A stretch of 64,000 bases of DNA from Apteryx mantelli (Eukaryota > Chordata > Aves > Apterygiformes > Apterygidae). The stretch spans positions 31,221,447 through 31,285,446 of the forward strand of contig NC_089984.1 of assembly GCF_036417845.1 (NCBI RefSeq). The letters are read 5' to 3'. Below the pieces are notes generated by a model that worked only from the letters and a program-made list of their open reading frames with translations, searched no databases and was not told the DNA's origin. Position 1 is the stretch's first letter. The number at the start of each line of letters is the position of its first letter. Position numbers and translations under genes: made by a program. This document shows, piece by piece, positions 55,401 through 61,691 of the stretch.

Positions 55401-58400
55401 ATAGAGAAACCTGCTTATAATTTTCTTTGCATAGGAAAGGGCTGAAGGAGAAATCTTGTTTTTCCACATGAAAAACACTGGCATATCATAATGGTGCTTG
55501 GGTTCTTCTTATATCAAGACAATTTTATAATTCCATAGTATAGTAGGGCTAGAGACCAATCAACTCTCACATTTCTCAGTCTGAGGCAGGTAAAATTTAT
55601 CATTCCCATGCTAAGAGCTAACAAACAGATTCAGCAAACTCAGTTGATTAAAACCCTAGGGTTCCTATGCTGGCTGTGTGAAGGATTTCTCAGGATGAGA
55701 CAGATCCATGAGTAAGGCCTTCTTTGCCCCTGGACCCAGGACAGAGGCATCTCTCCAGCTGTTCCAATTTGTACTGAAGGCTGAAAAGATCAGTGGGAAC
55801 TTCTAGTTCCAATATTTGCTCTCTAAAATGAATCTATCTCCTGCACAGCTATGATCTTGAACCATAAAGAGTCACATGATCAACAGCAGAACCAATATGA
55901 CATTTTAACAACCTGTGAGTTATCCGCCCTGCATTGTAGGGCAAGTACTGATCCTTTCATAGGCTGTACCTGAAGTAATGACATTCACTTCCTTTAATGA
56001 GTAGTTACACTAATGTAACACATATAAGAACCGTCCCAAAATCTGTGAGGCTTTGGGTTTTGTGCCTTAGTAACACCTGGATTAACTGAAAAGAGCCACT
56101 ATTATATATAAAAGAAGAATACCATTCCTTACCACACAGTACTTGTTCCCTGGTGTAAGAAAATCAGCTGACAGAAAACAACTGCTGCACGCATCCAAGA
56201 GTTTGACTGCTTCTCCACTGTGAGCAGGTTTGTAAGTATAGATTGTTCCCTGACAAATAAAAAAAATCCATCACTTAGCTATGAAACTTCTCATTGGGAA
56301 CTTTCAGCCACTTCCGCAAAAAATACCCACCTTTCTGAGCTTCACTCTTCAAAGTTTTATATTTGACTCTAACTGAGGTAAAAAGTGCCCAGCTGAATTT
56401 GGTGGACTAAACTAACTTATACTAGCTGAAGATCAGGTTAGTTCATTTTATAGTGATCCAGCTAGTCACATTTTCAAAAAGTTTTGTTTCACAAAATTGC
56501 TTTAATAGAATAAATAAAAAGCACTATTTTGTGTTATCCCAAGACAACATAAAACACAAAGCATAAATAACACACTTTAAGAGATGCTTTTATCTAAAGA
56601 TCTCAAAGCCTTTTAGAAACAATTTATAATTAATACTGACCAAGCTCTCAGAAAATAAGGATGCACTACTCTACCTGTTTTACAAAAGGAAAATTAAACC
56701 AGAGAGAGGGTGTGACCAAAATTACCTTGACACTGAAGTCCTGAACTCAGAAATCCTGACTTACAATCTCTTATTGTTTTTCTTTGTTATGTTGTAATGG
56801 GTCTTACTTGTAAAAAGTTTAAAGAGTTTTTAAAATACCAATTTAAATGATTACAGGCCTGAAAAAACAGGTGGAATTTGAGGACTTGGGACCCTTGCCC
56901 AAGATTTCTGGACATCGGGCAGACTGATCAAAGAAGGATCTTGGACTGGATTGCCAGACAAATTCAATCTGCACAGGCAGATCAGCTCTACTGCATCGTC
57001 ACAGTAGATCTGACATGCCCCAGCTTCACTTTGCTTATTGTGTGGGCGCACATCAAGACTAGAGTTCACTGCACAGTAGGTCCCACACGGCCTGGACACA
57101 CTGGAGATCCTGAACGTGCGCTGCACTCTACACACACAAGTATTTCTATTTGGAAATCTCAGCGTAGATAGCAACTATACTTCATAGTCCACCATCTGTA
57201 AAAGAATTGTTTTGTGCTTCATAAATGTCTTCTAATCTATCATTAAAAACAGAAGATGGGCTAGATTCACCTCTGGTATAATTTGTTGACTCGTGAGATT
57301 ACATTACGGGTATAGAATATTAATAGTATCAACATACAGTTGAATCACAGGAACATCTAATTACATGACACTATTGTCTCAAATGTTGTACCTGCTGGGT
57401 TACAATCAGAAGTATGGTGTAATCAGGAGAGAATATGAGGCTGGATATGGGTTGTGAGATATCAACGCAGACTGTCATCTCATACTGGAGACCTTTGATA
57501 TGATAACAGAATACAATGCCCTCCTGTGCATAAAAGTACAAATCCACATCAGATCTAGGTCATTTATCCTAGCCCACTCTGGCAAAACTGAACTGCAAGA
57601 ACTTCGGAAAGCATCTAAAGTAACAGTGTTTGACTGTATCCCATCACTAATTTGCCTTTATTATGTCTACATCCGGAAGACTCTTATCATGAATAATAAT
57701 TCTCTTAAAAATGAATTTATTCTTAAATACAAGTCTTAGTAACAAGTCATGTTTGATAACAATAGGCTCTATCATCAGTTATACTCAGGATTTCATATTG
57801 GGTTTACTGAAACAGTAGGAATTTGTCCCACTCTTTTTTTTCTTAAGCAGTAATGTGCAATGGAATCAAGAGATTGGGTTAAACAGTAAGGCAGACTTTG
57901 CACAAAACAATTAGGCAGTTCTCTTGGTCATTTTCTCTCCTTTCCTATTTTATGTCCATCTATACTCTTTTCTGTTTCTCTAGAATGCTCTTTTTCTTTT
58001 GTTAAAAATAGGATTGTCCTCTGTTGCTTCTTTGACTACAAGAAATGGAAACTCTTCCCACCCTGCTCCCTTCCTATCTCGTTTCAAGTCTTACAAAGGA
58101 AAAGATACACAACACTAGAGAGAACTGTTCTAGTTCTGCAACCCTGTATTTTTCTTACTCCTATCTTTGCACTGCTCTCTGCAATTTATTCTTTTGAATG
58201 TTCTTTTGTTTTCATACAATTATAGTAAGCATGAAGGATGCCTTACACTTCCAGCTGTGTATAGTCCATCTTTACAAAATGCCATGGACAATACAACTCG
58301 TTTTTCCAGATCCTTCAGTTTGCCATCTGAAAGCACAAAAACAACATGTTGTTAAATATAAAATTTAATTTACTGCAACAATGTGTCTCAACTTTAAATC

Positions 58401-61400
58401 TGGGAGGGTTTACTATTTGTGAGTAAAAAGACCCCATTGCACATATACTCTTTGGACCTTCTGCTGTGATAATGAAGGAGAAGGTCAGTATACATAATTT
58501 GAAGTGACAGTACTACTGGGGTCTGATGAACTAGAAATTGATTTGGGAAATCATTTGATTTAAAATTTGTCAATAATAGAATCATTTGTCATGTGGGCTG
58601 GAAGGGACCCCAGGAGGTACTCTGATCTAACCTCTGCTCAGCACAGAGCCAACTTCAAAGTTAGATCCAACTTCATAGTTAGATCATGTTGCCAAGAGTC
58701 ACATCCAGCTGATGTTTGAATCTCCCCAAGGACAGAAATTCCACAGCTCTCTCGGCAACCTGTCCAATGTCTGACTACCCTCACTGTGAATTTTTTTTCC
58801 ACCCAGAATTTCCCCTGCTGCAACTTGTGTCCTTTGCCTGTCTGGTTCCATCTTCTCTGTAACCTCTCATTAGGTAGCTGAAGCAGCAGTAAGATTCACC
58901 CTTATCCTTCTCTTCTTCAGGCTGAAAAAAACCACTTGTCTTAGACTCTCTTTCTATGTCATGTACTCAATCTGTCCAATAATCTTTGTGGCACTCTGCT
59001 GAACTTCCTCCAGTTTTTCAATGTCATTTTTGTACTGTGGAGCCCCCCCCAAAATGTTTGAAACAAACTCCTAAGTTCTGACTAAATTACTAATTGTTGC
59101 AGTTCTAAACCAAATGTTGCTAAAACTAAGCAGTAGGAAACCTATTCTAACATCATTTATCCCAGTTTAGATTAGAATGAACAGAAATAATTTCACTGCC
59201 ACCATTTCTCCTGAGGCTATTCATTTGGCTGTCTATTAGCACAATTAGTCGTTTGTCATGTAAACATAAAAAAAGATCGCCATCAATCTGTCTCAGAGGC
59301 CAGTGTGTTCTGAGTTTTTCTAACAAGTGGCTTTCAGCTGTACTCACATATGATTACCCTCTGCCATCACTTGTGCTGTCTAAAAATCTATTAGTTTAAT
59401 TTGAACAAGGCAATACCTTTCTTTTTCTGTACTTCTCTATAAAGATATGACAACAGGTCCAATATGTTACGCGTTTCTTCTGCACAAAAGAAAATAATTC
59501 ATAATGTCAACTTTGTTTATAGTCCATGTTGCACTAAAAGTCGATTGTATTCCAGTCTACTGAACAAAAGGCTAGGTTCAGTGTACTGAGTCAGGAACTT
59601 GTGCTCTGACCCCGTATCCATCGTTTCTGTCATTTATATGACTCTGAGCAGGTCCAAACTTTCTGTGGCTCAGCTTACAGCTGTAAAATGGAGAGAGCAG
59701 TACTTGCCACAGAGAGTGATATGCATGCAGATTTGTCTATCATCTAGTGCTAAGTTTTAGTATTGTTATTTCTAACTATGATTTTTTAATTTGATTTACT
59801 TATGAGAGAAAGTTCAGTCAGTCTGAAAAACATGCCCAAGTGAAATATTGTGGCTGCTTATGATTCTGTTTGGAACATTACAGTGGGAATTTAGCATGTG
59901 CTTAAAGCTGGACAGGCACTTAAGCATTCTGTTAACTAGAGTCAGATTTCAGTACATTTTAAATTAAGCAGAAGCTTCAGTACAATCTGAATACAGACAA
60001 TTCTGTTACACAATTTTAGGATAGGACTCAGAGAAGAATATGCAGGCCAAGTAAAAGCCCAAATGGCAAATATTCTTTTTGCCTTCTACTGAACTGGCAA
60101 AAACATTTCTGGTCACACCTCAGCTTTTTTTTTGATGATTTTCAACTCTATTTGGTAAGCTTACAACTCTGATAACTTCATAACACAGAATAACATTGGA
60201 TTTTATTTAAAGAACAGCTTTCCAACTCTGTGATAACCATCAAAACTGAAGAGAGATATAGTATTTCGGGAAAATCAGGGATATTTGCTGCAGCTTTAAA
60301 AACAATGTGTTACATTGAAAAAAGAAGGAAACAAGTTTATCACCAGCCCTTTGGCTTTATCACTTCTAAAAGACTACCGGCTATTAACACCGATTCAGCA
60401 TTCACTAGAGAAAAAGTTCTGTGTTGGTCTACAATAGCACATTACTCAGTTTATTCCAGTGCTAGGGAGAAGCCTATTCCACTACCCTTCTTACCACCTG
60501 GCTGAACCAGTGACTTTCCTACGCACAGTAGGACTGACACCTTCCATTCTCCCCAGAGGGTGATAGGGTACAGGTTGCCATTGCCAGAACAATTTATGCA
60601 GCCTGTATCTCACTATCCTCCATCTAGGAGCCCTCTGAATGGGCACAGGAGGATAGTGCGTAGCAGGTAACAGGAGAGAGACCTTGGGATTCCCAGAAAA
60701 AAGAAGGCATGGCATGAGCTGCTGTTGCCAGAAAACTTCAGTCAGTCACTAGACTGCCAAAGGCCCCCATGAAAAAGGACAAGCAGGAATGTATGTGGCA
60801 CAGACAAATTGCTCTGGCAGGTTGCAATCAATCTGTGGGACATGTACTGAGCACTCCCATTCTGGAATAAATTAATAGAAGATTGCTTTGTTTTAAGCCA
60901 AAAGCTTCTTCTGTTCACTCTCTGTGCTTCCTGCTTTCTACAGTAAAGCTTGATAGTCCTTATGGGCTTGTTTTCATTAAAAAATAGTTTATGTTAGAGC
61001 AGATCTTAAGGAACCATATTAAGCAACATTATATTAAATTAAATTTTGTTGTTAATCAACATTATGCTAAACATTAGTCTTTAAAAATCTGTGCAAACAT
61101 TATCTAGCAAACTAAATGAGGCCAATCCTGTATTTCATGCAAAATCAAACATATTATTGGTACTTAACTAATAGTAAGAAGATTGTGTATACCTGGTGAA
61201 ATAATAGTTTTATGTTAATATAGTAGGGCTGTTAATAAGATCAGCTTCCAGGAATTATTGTTCATTTTGCCAAGAGTTTTGATGCATTAGAGGTTTTTTT
61301 GTTGTTGTTTGGTTTTACTAAAGAAAAATGAATGACATAGGATGCTAGAGAAACCCCCACAAAAGTTCAAGAGAGTTTCTGAAATACCTACTATACTAAT

Positions 61401-61691
61401 AAAAGAAACACGGCTCTGCAAGATAACCTAACAACTCCTCTAAGATACACAGTAGGAAAACAGAAGAAAGCAAAAAATCTTTCACTATCCAACCTGCTTT
61501 TCTCTATACACAAACAAAACATAACACAGCTATTTCTCACCAGATACAGGGCTCTGTTGAAGAAAAGAAACATTCAGTGTCTCAGCATTAATTGCCAAAA
61601 CGCATCCTTCTTCACAGCCCACGTAAATGTCAGAGGTTGCAGTCCAGCAATGGGCAGTAGGATGCACCGAAGGCTTAAAGACATCTCTAGG
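25260..61691 (-). CDS. CFAP43: CFAP43 (WDR96), cilia and flagella associated protein 43, 5'-partial (gene span)
   Basis: CFAP43 is an axonemal protein of motile cilia and sperm flagella. With CFAP44 it forms the tether that anchors the motor heads of inner dynein arm I1/f to the doublet microtubule; loss in human causes multiple flagellar abnormalities of sperm and has been linked to hydrocephalus (established knowledge). I joined 34 exons whose phases all agree, giving 1,448 residues to the stop; human CFAP43 is about 1,665, so roughly 220 residues and probably four exons are missing beyond 64,000. Residues 1-500 of this part carry WD40-like blades (for example [54 protein letters not shown]). 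Residues 555-1,448 are charged, Glu/Lys-rich coiled coil. Most junctions are GT-AG with conserved frames and no internal stop, so the gene looks intact. It converges on SFR1. Its promoter is not in the window, so its regulation (RFX/FOXJ1 in other vertebrates) cannot be examined. Confidence 0.97.
26090..26243 (-). CDS. CFAP43: CFAP43 window exon 33
   Basis: 154 bases; acceptor GGACAG|CTGCAC, donor GCAGCTG|GTGAGT. Contains [40 protein letters not shown], a coiled coil conserved in the family. Confidence 0.96.
27329..27409 (-). CDS. CFAP43: CFAP43 window exon 32
   Basis: Twenty-seven codons, phase 0; acceptor CTTCAG|TTCCTA, donor GATAAG|GTAAAT. Contains [20 protein letters not shown]. Confidence 0.95.
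28540..28800 (+). repeat. Pyrimidine-rich low-complexity tract in a CFAP43 intron
   Basis: About 260 bases dominated by C and T on the + strand (purines on the transcribed CFAP43 sense strand). It keeps a + frame open over 28,406-28,960, but the product has the composition of translated CT-rich DNA and no recognisable domain. Confidence 0.6.
29337..29501 (-). CDS. CFAP43: CFAP43 window exon 31
   Basis: Fifty-five codons, phase 0; acceptor TTTCAG|GCTGAA, donor CAGCTA|GTGAGT. Contains [20 protein letters not shown] and [20 protein letters not shown]. Confidence 0.97.
30354..30510 (-). CDS. CFAP43: CFAP43 window exon 30
   Basis: 157 bases; acceptor TTTTAG|GCTGCG, donor ATCATG|GTAATG. Contains [20 protein letters not shown] and [15 protein letters not shown], almost identical in kind to the mammalian protein. 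Confidence 0.97.
31344..31456 (-). CDS. CFAP43: CFAP43 window exon 29
   Basis: 113 bases; acceptor GCTTAG|GTGAAG, donor ACATG|GTAATT. Contains [20 protein letters not shown] and [10 protein letters not shown]. Confidence 0.95.
32230..32431 (-). CDS. CFAP43: CFAP43 window exon 28
   Basis: 202 bases; acceptor CATTAG|GACCCA, donor CAGCTA|GTATGT. Contains [20 protein letters not shown] and [17 protein letters not shown], highly conserved. Confidence 0.97.
32834..32922 (-). CDS. CFAP43: CFAP43 window exon 27
   Basis: 89 bases; acceptor TCCTAG|ATTTTG, donor CCAAG|GTAAGA. Contains [20 protein letters not shown] and LFKLYRRRP, matching the conserved LFKRRP motif of the family. Confidence 0.97.
33398..33484 (-). 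CDS. CFAP43: CFAP43 window exon 26
   Basis: Twenty-nine codons, phase 0; acceptor CTGCAG|GTAAAG, donor GATAAG|GTAAGA. Contains [20 protein letters not shown]. Confidence 0.95.
34265..34372 (-). CDS. CFAP43: CFAP43 window exon 25
   Basis: Thirty-six codons, phase 0; acceptor CCGCAG|GAAGAA, donor GAGAAA|GTAAGT. Only an 88-base intron separates it from window exon 24. Contains [20 protein letters not shown]. Confidence 0.97.
34388..34404 (+). repeat. Poly-A run of 17
   Basis: A mononucleotide run in an intron next to window exon 25. On the CFAP43 sense strand it is a T17 run just before that exon's acceptor and probably serves as its polypyrimidine tract. Confidence 0.9.
34461..34580 (-). CDS. 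CFAP43: CFAP43 window exon 24
   Basis: Forty codons, phase 0; acceptor CTCCAG|GCACTG, donor TATCAG|GTATGG. Contains [20 protein letters not shown] and [13 protein letters not shown], strongly conserved coiled coil. Confidence 0.97.
35648..35773 (-). CDS. CFAP43: CFAP43 window exon 23
   Basis: Forty-two codons, phase 0; acceptor CTCCAG|GATATT, donor AGAAGG|GTAAAT. A proline run IPPPPF is followed by [20 protein letters not shown], coiled coil. Confidence 0.97.
36305..36382 (-). CDS. CFAP43: CFAP43 window exon 22
   Basis: Twenty-six codons, phase 0; acceptor TCCTAG|GACAAT, donor AAAATT|GTGAGC. Contains [19 protein letters not shown], a diagnostic CFAP43 stretch. Confidence 0.97.
36735..36965 (-). 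mobile_element. Ancient CR1-like 3' fragment in a CFAP43 intron
   Basis: The + strand reads 'aaagccggggggaacattat', then 'gatcatctagtctggtcc', and later 'agcatatttttaaaaattgc'. This resembles the reversed 3' end of CR1 families that are abundant in turtles and crocodilians and survive only as old fossils in birds. Family assignment is from memory and the edges are approximate. Confidence 0.5.
37184..37273 (-). CDS. CFAP43: CFAP43 window exon 21
   Basis: Thirty codons, phase 0; acceptor CTTCAG|ATTAAA, donor GCTCTG|GTACTT. Contains [20 protein letters not shown]. Confidence 0.95.
38045..38251 (-). CDS. CFAP43: CFAP43 window exon 20
   Basis: Sixty-nine codons, phase 0; acceptor TTTCAG|GACATC, donor TCAGAG|GTGTCT. 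Contains [40 protein letters not shown] and [18 protein letters not shown], a very well conserved coiled-coil and acidic segment. Confidence 0.97.
39869..40081 (-). CDS. CFAP43: CFAP43 window exon 19
   Basis: Seventy-one codons, phase 0; acceptor ATTCAG|GTTCGA, donor CTGCAG|GTGACC. An upstream in-frame GT after AGCAGAAG (exon end 39,893) is weaker and would drop VNQIILLQ, which has a counterpart in mammalian CFAP43, so the longer exon is preferred. Contains [11 protein letters not shown], an acidic run EEEDMEEEE, and [20 protein letters not shown]. Confidence 0.95.
40251..40730 (+). mobile_element. CR1 LINE, 3' end, in a CFAP43 intron
   Basis: A 5'-truncated CR1 in + orientation, antisense to CFAP43. 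Recognisable CR1 phrases include 'catctggagtactgtgtcca', 'gagaggctgagagagctggg', 'agactcttctcagtggtgca' and 'tgcccagagaggctttgg'. It ends with ATTCTGTG ATTCTGTA, the octamer repeat that terminates CR1 elements, and has no target-site duplication, as is usual for the family. It carries no functional enzyme. Its frames (for example the one at 40,220-40,459) are reverse-transcriptase-region remnants. Confidence 0.93.
40920..41036 (-). CDS. CFAP43: CFAP43 window exon 18
   Basis: Thirty-nine codons, phase 0; acceptor GAAAAG|TGTTTC, donor CTTAAG|GTACAA. Encodes [20 protein letters not shown] and [11 protein letters not shown], conserved coiled coil. Confidence 0.97.
41280..41295 (+). repeat. Poly-T run of 16
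   Basis: Mononucleotide run in a CFAP43 intron; not attached to any recognisable retroelement. Confidence 0.9.
41748..41852 (-). CDS. CFAP43: CFAP43 window exon 17
   Basis: Thirty-five codons, phase 0; acceptor TGAAAG|TTGAGG, donor GTTAAG|GTAACC. Contains the highly conserved [20 protein letters not shown]. Confidence 0.97.
42045..42135. mobile_element. MIR-like ancient SINE fragment
   Basis: The + strand 'gcgcccaaggccacagtgtc' followed by 'agagctggattagaattt' resembles the MIR core (CCCAAGGTCACACAG ... GAGCTGGGATTAGAACC). It is short and degraded, inside a CFAP43 intron. Assignment is by eye from the MIR consensus. Confidence 0.6.
42867..42992 (-). CDS. CFAP43: CFAP43 window exon 16
   Basis: Forty-two codons, phase 0; acceptor AAACAG|ATCCAG, donor GCCAGG|GTATGA. 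Coiled coil with [20 protein letters not shown]. Confidence 0.96.
43585..43660. mobile_element. Possible MIR-like fragment
   Basis: 'gcggcttgaccaaggtcaca' in the + strand resembles the MIR core phrase; the flanks are too decayed to be sure. Lies in a CFAP43 intron. Confidence 0.4.
44437..44514 (-). CDS. CFAP43: CFAP43 window exon 15
   Basis: Twenty-six codons, phase 0; acceptor TGGCAG|GTCATT, donor AAAAAT|GTGAGT. Basic coiled-coil helix [18 protein letters not shown]. Confidence 0.95.
46173..46283 (-). CDS. CFAP43: CFAP43 window exon 14
   Basis: Thirty-seven codons, phase 0; acceptor ATCAG|GAAGCA, donor AAGAAG|GTACTT. Acidic stretch [10 protein letters not shown], then [11 protein letters not shown], where the helical C-terminal part begins. 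Confidence 0.93.
46878..47043 (-). CDS. CFAP43: CFAP43 window exon 13
   Basis: 166 bases; acceptor TACTAG|GAGAAT, donor TTTGAG|GTGTTG (weak after GT, but required by phase). Encodes the linker between propeller and coiled coil, with [20 protein letters not shown]. Confidence 0.93.
47800..47930 (-). CDS. CFAP43: CFAP43 window exon 12
   Basis: 131 bases; acceptor TTTCAG|GATGTA, donor TGGAA|GTATGT. Encodes [20 protein letters not shown] and ALVCLKWK, the last clear WD blade before the coiled-coil part. Confidence 0.96.
48373..48525 (-). CDS. CFAP43: CFAP43 window exon 11
   Basis: Fifty-one codons, phase 0; acceptor TGACAG|AATATG, donor ACTATG|GTAGGT. Contains [20 protein letters not shown], an easily recognised WD blade. 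Confidence 0.97.
49319..49488 (-). CDS. CFAP43: CFAP43 window exon 10
   Basis: 170 bases; acceptor TTCTAG|ATAATG, donor GAACAG|GTAGGT. Encodes [20 protein letters not shown], then [20 protein letters not shown], a propeller blade. Confidence 0.96.
51290..51346 (+). repeat. (AAT)/(AAC) microsatellite
   Basis: An interrupted trinucleotide array, AATAATAATA with AAC and TAG/TAA units, in a CFAP43 intron. It keeps frames open on both strands (Asn-rich one way, Leu-rich the other), which are not genes. Confidence 0.9.
51621..51761 (-). CDS. CFAP43: CFAP43 window exon 9
   Basis: 141 bases; acceptor CTTCAG|TGTTGG, donor CAACAG|GTAAAA. Encodes [20 protein letters not shown] and [17 protein letters not shown], propeller strands matching the segment ending in RLWLFSLP in mammals. 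Confidence 0.95.
52860..52963 (-). CDS. CFAP43: CFAP43 window exon 8
   Basis: 104 bases; acceptor ACCTAG|TTATGA, donor TATATAG|GTAATA. Encodes [20 protein letters not shown] followed by [14 protein letters not shown], one of the best conserved stretches of the CFAP43 propeller. Confidence 0.97.
53035..53170. repeat. Palindromic ancient dispersed-repeat fossil
   Basis: The + strand has 'ggtcaaattttgcttataat', then 'ccgacttcactgacggcat', 'ataactgagatttcagcc' and 'gtcagggcctgatg'. These resemble phrases of imperfectly palindromic repeats (with CATTGACTTCAATGG-type cores) that are common in reptile and bird DNA. I recognise the pattern but cannot name the family. Confidence 0.4.
54001..54149 (-). 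CDS. CFAP43: CFAP43 window exon 7
   Basis: 149 bases, in phase 0 and out with two bases over; acceptor AACTAG|GCAACT, donor TTTGCA|GTAAGT. Encodes [20 protein letters not shown], a WD blade, and [15 protein letters not shown]. Confidence 0.96.
54183..54201 (+). repeat. Short (ATATT)n array
   Basis: About four units of a 5-base AT repeat in a CFAP43 intron, next to window exon 7. Confidence 0.7.
54975..55079 (-). CDS. CFAP43: CFAP43 window exon 6
   Basis: Thirty-five codons, phase 0. The acceptor TTCAACAG|TCTGTA follows a good pyrimidine tract and keeps the frame; a nearer CTGTAG would shift it. Donor TTTACG|GTGACT. Encodes [20 protein letters not shown], a WD blade ending in a typical IW dipeptide. 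Confidence 0.95.
56133..56249 (-). CDS. CFAP43: CFAP43 window exon 5
   Basis: Thirty-nine codons, phase 0; acceptor TTGTCAG|GGAACA, donor TGTGTG|GTAAGG. Encodes [20 protein letters not shown] and [12 protein letters not shown], propeller strands. Confidence 0.96.
56640..56775. mobile_element. MIR-like ancient SINE fragment
   Basis: 'ctacctgttttacaaaagga' followed by 'aaattaaaccagagagagg', 'tgaccaaaattacc' and 'ctgaactcagaaatcctgac' follows the order of the MIR consensus (TTTTACAGATGAGGAAACTGAGGC, CAGAGAGG, CAAGGTCACAC, AACCCAGG). Degraded; edges approximate. Confidence 0.5.
56850..57180. other. CpG-enriched intronic segment of unknown nature
   Basis: About 330 bases between window exons 4 and 5 of CFAP43 are richer in GC and CpG than the rest of the intron. 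Both strands stay open for about 100 codons over most of it. Neither translation resembles CFAP43 or any family I know, and splice phases do not require it. It may be an old insertion of an unnamed element or a small regulatory island. Confidence 0.3.
57392..57523 (-). CDS. CFAP43: CFAP43 window exon 4
   Basis: Forty-four codons, phase 0 at both ends; acceptor GCACAG|GAGGGC, donor CAGCAG|GTACAA. Contains [11 protein letters not shown] closing one WD blade and [19 protein letters not shown] opening the next. Confidence 0.96.
58247..58326 (-). CDS. CFAP43: CFAP43 window exon 3
   Basis: Acceptor TTTCAG|ATGGCA; donor GGAAGT|GTAAGG, chosen over GGAA|GTGTAA because only it keeps the phase of the next exon. 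Encodes [20 protein letters not shown], a WD blade strand. Confidence 0.93.
58575..59045 (-). mobile_element. CR1 LINE 3' fragment in a CFAP43 intron
   Basis: Read on the + strand it begins 'aatagaatcatttgtcatgt', then 'ggctggaagggacccc', 'ccacagctctctcggcaacc', 'ttctcttcttcaggctgaa' and 'gcactctgctgaacttcctc', the reverse complement of a CR1 3' region. It is 5'-truncated and in the same orientation as CFAP43. No intact enzyme is encoded. Confidence 0.9.
59417..59479 (-). CDS. CFAP43: CFAP43 window exon 2
   Basis: A 63-base exon between acceptor TGCAG|AAGAAA and donor AAAAG|GTATTG, in phase with its neighbours. Encodes a short loop, [20 protein letters not shown], between two propeller strands. 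It is the least conserved exon here, but phase and splice signals support it. Confidence 0.8.
59590..59735. mobile_element. MIR-like ancient SINE fragment
   Basis: 'tgactctgagcaggtccaaa' followed by 'ctttctgtggctcagcttac' and 'ctgtaaaatggagagagcag' parallels the MIR phrases GGGCAAGTCACTTAACCTCTCTGTGCCTCAGTTTCCTCATCTGTAAAATGGGGATAATA in order. Lies between window exons 1 and 2 of CFAP43. Confidence 0.5.
61541..61691 (-). CDS. CFAP43: CFAP43 window exon 1
   Basis: Acceptor TTGAAG|CCTAGA, donor TATCTG|GTGAGA; enters in phase 0 and leaves one base over. Encodes residues 1-50 of the visible part, including [20 protein letters not shown], a WD-type blade well conserved in CFAP43. This is the 5'-most exon I can support; no initiator is implied. 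Confidence 0.93.
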
